Source of the DNA: DATDXN01 sp035289305
GTDB taxonomy: Bacteria > Patescibacteriota > Microgenomatia > UBA1406 > HO2-37-13b
Assembly (NCBI GenBank): GCA_035289305.1
Contig: DATDXN010000001.1
Span: 1-55,569 of the forward strand
Length of the DNA stretch: 55,569 bases
Reading direction: 5' to 3'
Both the position numbers and the translations under genes were made by a program. This document shows positions 54,787-55,569 of this stretch, in pieces. The notes below the pieces were generated by a model, which was given only the letters and a program-made list of their open reading frames with translations, was not told the DNA's origin and ran no database searches. How positions within the stretch are numbered: position 1 is the stretch's first letter; each line of letters opens with the position of its first letter.

Positions 54787-55065
54787 TTATTTATATATTG
54801 TGTGAGAGCCCACATCAAGGAGTACAATGCAGTTTGCTTTTTGCATATCAAAATCCCAGATGATCCGTATTTTCTGATCTACCGACACACTCCATCTCCT
54901 ACCATACTTTTTGGTTTCCACTTTATGCACCCTTAGAGAAGGATACGAAGGGTTTTGCATCATCATTACAAGCGTATTTTCTATTTTCTTTTTAAGAAGT
55001 TTGTTCTTTTTAGTAAGAGTGGAAAGACTTTTATCAAACGTTTTGAGAAAATGCAGCGTATACAT
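54787..55065 (-). CDS. RelE/ParE-superfamily toxin
   Basis: A 92-residue protein. The fold is suggested by TLHFLKTFDKSLSTLTKKNK, the central RVHKVETKKYGRRWSVSVDQ, and the strand KIRIIWDFDMQKANCIVLLD followed by VGSHTIYK. It should cut mRNA at the ribosome or bind a partner. It lies 13 bases after the RHH-like antitoxin gene, in the usual antitoxin-first order. Confidence 0.85.
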   Translation of the reverse strand: MYTLHFLKTFDKSLSTLTKKNKLLKKKIENTLVMMMQNPSYPSLRVHKVETKKYGRRWSVSVDQKIRIIWDFDMQKANCIVLLDVGSHTIYK

Positions 55066-55078
55066 CGGATTTTAGACT

Positions 55079-55348
55079 TTACAATTTGTCAAGATGTTCA
55101 TGAAGCTCTTCTTGAGTAGATACGATCGTGTAGCGTCCTTCTTTGAGATCTTGCAGCGCCTGTCCAATTCTTTTTTCAGTTTCCTCATCAACAAGCGGAA
55201 TATCTTCTTTCACCGATGCCGCCAAAATCAGCCGTACATAATCCTGAAAATCAAGCCCCATATCCCGCGCTTTCAGTAAGAGTGTATAGAAGAGATCTGG
55301 CGTGAGTGTGATATTTTTTTGGATATTTCCTTGGGTGCTTTGTTTCAT
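55079..55348 (-). CDS. RHH-like antitoxin of the RelE-type pair
   Basis: An 89-residue protein. The N-terminal region (KNITLTPDLFYTLLLKARDM, DFQDYVRLILAASV) fits a ribbon-helix-helix, and the C-terminal part (IGQALQDLKEGRYTIVSTQE) is a typical toxin-binding tail. A TTGACA with 17 nt to TAAACT lies upstream on the minus strand, giving a very short leader. Confidence 0.78.
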   Translation of the reverse strand: MKQSTQGNIQKNITLTPDLFYTLLLKARDMGLDFQDYVRLILAASVKEDIPLVDEETEKRIGQALQDLKEGRYTIVSTQEELHEHLDKL

Positions 55349-55455
55349 ATTATGATTAGTTTACAATAGATATTAACACTTGTCAAGGGTTTTTAAGTGA
55401 AAAAACCATTGAAAACTACCCTTGATTTCCTATATGAGCTTTTGTATTATATAAA

Positions 55456-55569
55456 GGCTCTAGACTAGAATAGCATAAGCTATACTAGTAGTAATGATTG
55501 TCAGAGCAAGTAAAATCGGCGATTTCAAACTAAAAAAACTTATTTGGCATTTTGTTGTTGATATTGATG
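55456..55569 (+). mobile_element. IS1595-family insertion sequence, right copy (partial)
   Basis: Begins GGCTCTAGACTAGAATAGCA at 55456 and is identical to the inverse of 507-620 to the window end. Orientation is opposite to the left copy. Flanking bases differ from the left copy, so these are two insertions or two ends of one collapsed repeat. Confidence 0.88.
55494..55569 (+). CDS. IS1595-family transposase, N-terminal 25 codons
   Basis: MIVRASKIGDFKLKKLIWHF then VVDID to the edge, identical to the start of the transposase at 582. TATACT (55481-55486) is 7 nt before the ATG. Confidence 0.88.
   Translation, partial: MIVRASKIGDFKLKKLIWHFVVDID

Noticed and set aside
1..55569. Alternative genetic code (UGA as Gly), as in Gracilibacteria and Absconditabacteria
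   Set aside because: UGA is the stop codon of several well-defined genes, for example the M23 and CsoR-like genes, and conserved enzymes show no in-frame UGA.

Overview
The window looks like chromosomal DNA of a Patescibacteria (Candidate Phyla Radiation) bacterium, most likely of the Microgenomates type. That placement is an inference from gene content: an archaeal/eukaryotic-type TyrRS, several multi-membrane GT-C sugar transferases, DUF4349 and dockerin-bearing surface proteins, small toxin-antitoxin loci, a DUF763 gene and a giant cytosolic protein, in AT-rich DNA read with the standard code (UGA is a stop). No rRNA or tRNA gene and no CRISPR array was seen. Both ends lie inside copies of the same IS1595-family insertion sequence in inverted orientation (1-620 and 55456-55569), so the window may be a whole contig that broke at a repeat.

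Layout. 1-6.1 kb: IS copy, an ArsR-type regulator cut by the IS, an O-antigen-ligase-like TPR membrane protein, a broken four-helix-bundle gene, a LysM/M23 peptidase, a CsoR/RcnR-like repressor and rho. 6.4-13.8 kb: GT-C transferase, surface/coiled-coil proteins, tyrS, fmt, a VIT1-like transporter and a GT2. 13.9-24.3 kb: a 1,737-residue protein ending in ART-like, kinase-like and HD domains; a mosaic in which the 5' end of a DUF763 gene is present three times, bounding an AAA_14 ATPase and an NYN nuclease; a zeta-carbonic-anhydrase-like protein; DUF4349. 24.3-33.6 kb: an accessory stretch with an MNT nucleotidyltransferase, GT4, tatD, GT-C, two related RHH antitoxin loci (one decapitated by an IS5 fragment), a MITE with a 9-bp target duplication, a transglutaminase-like TPR protein and an AbrB/PIN pair. 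33.7-41.2 kb: rpiB, a sigma-like/methyltransferase fusion, rpe, a dockerin-tagged glycoside hydrolase, an MBL hydrolase and PBP2. 41.2-55.6 kb: a dockerin-tagged M11-like protease, a beta-propeller-like protein, Fic, metG, a REP-associated transposase, dprA, argS, a flippase-like protein, two more GT-C proteins and a RelE-like toxin-antitoxin pair.

How it works together. Core functions are translation (tyrS, fmt, metG, argS), termination (rho), DNA uptake (dprA), the non-oxidative pentose phosphate enzymes rpiB and rpe, and envelope building (PBP2, M23, GT-C/GT2/GT4, flippase, O-antigen-ligase-like). Secreted dockerin proteins suggest degradation of external polymers.

A striking global trait is promoter placement: at about 20 starts a -10 box, often with an upstream TGn, sits 5-12 nt before the start codon and no Shine-Dalgarno is visible, implying leaderless or near-leaderless mRNAs. 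A second trait is heavy small-repeat traffic: a 19-bp palindrome, a 30-bp REP palindrome inside both its own transposase gene and argS, short tandem words in frame inside conserved enzymes, and identical sequence straddling the stop codons of two genes. The best candidates for undescribed biology are the giant ART/kinase/HD protein, the sigma-methyltransferase fusion, the DUF763 5'-end mosaic with its structured RNA, and the REP system that writes into coding sequence.
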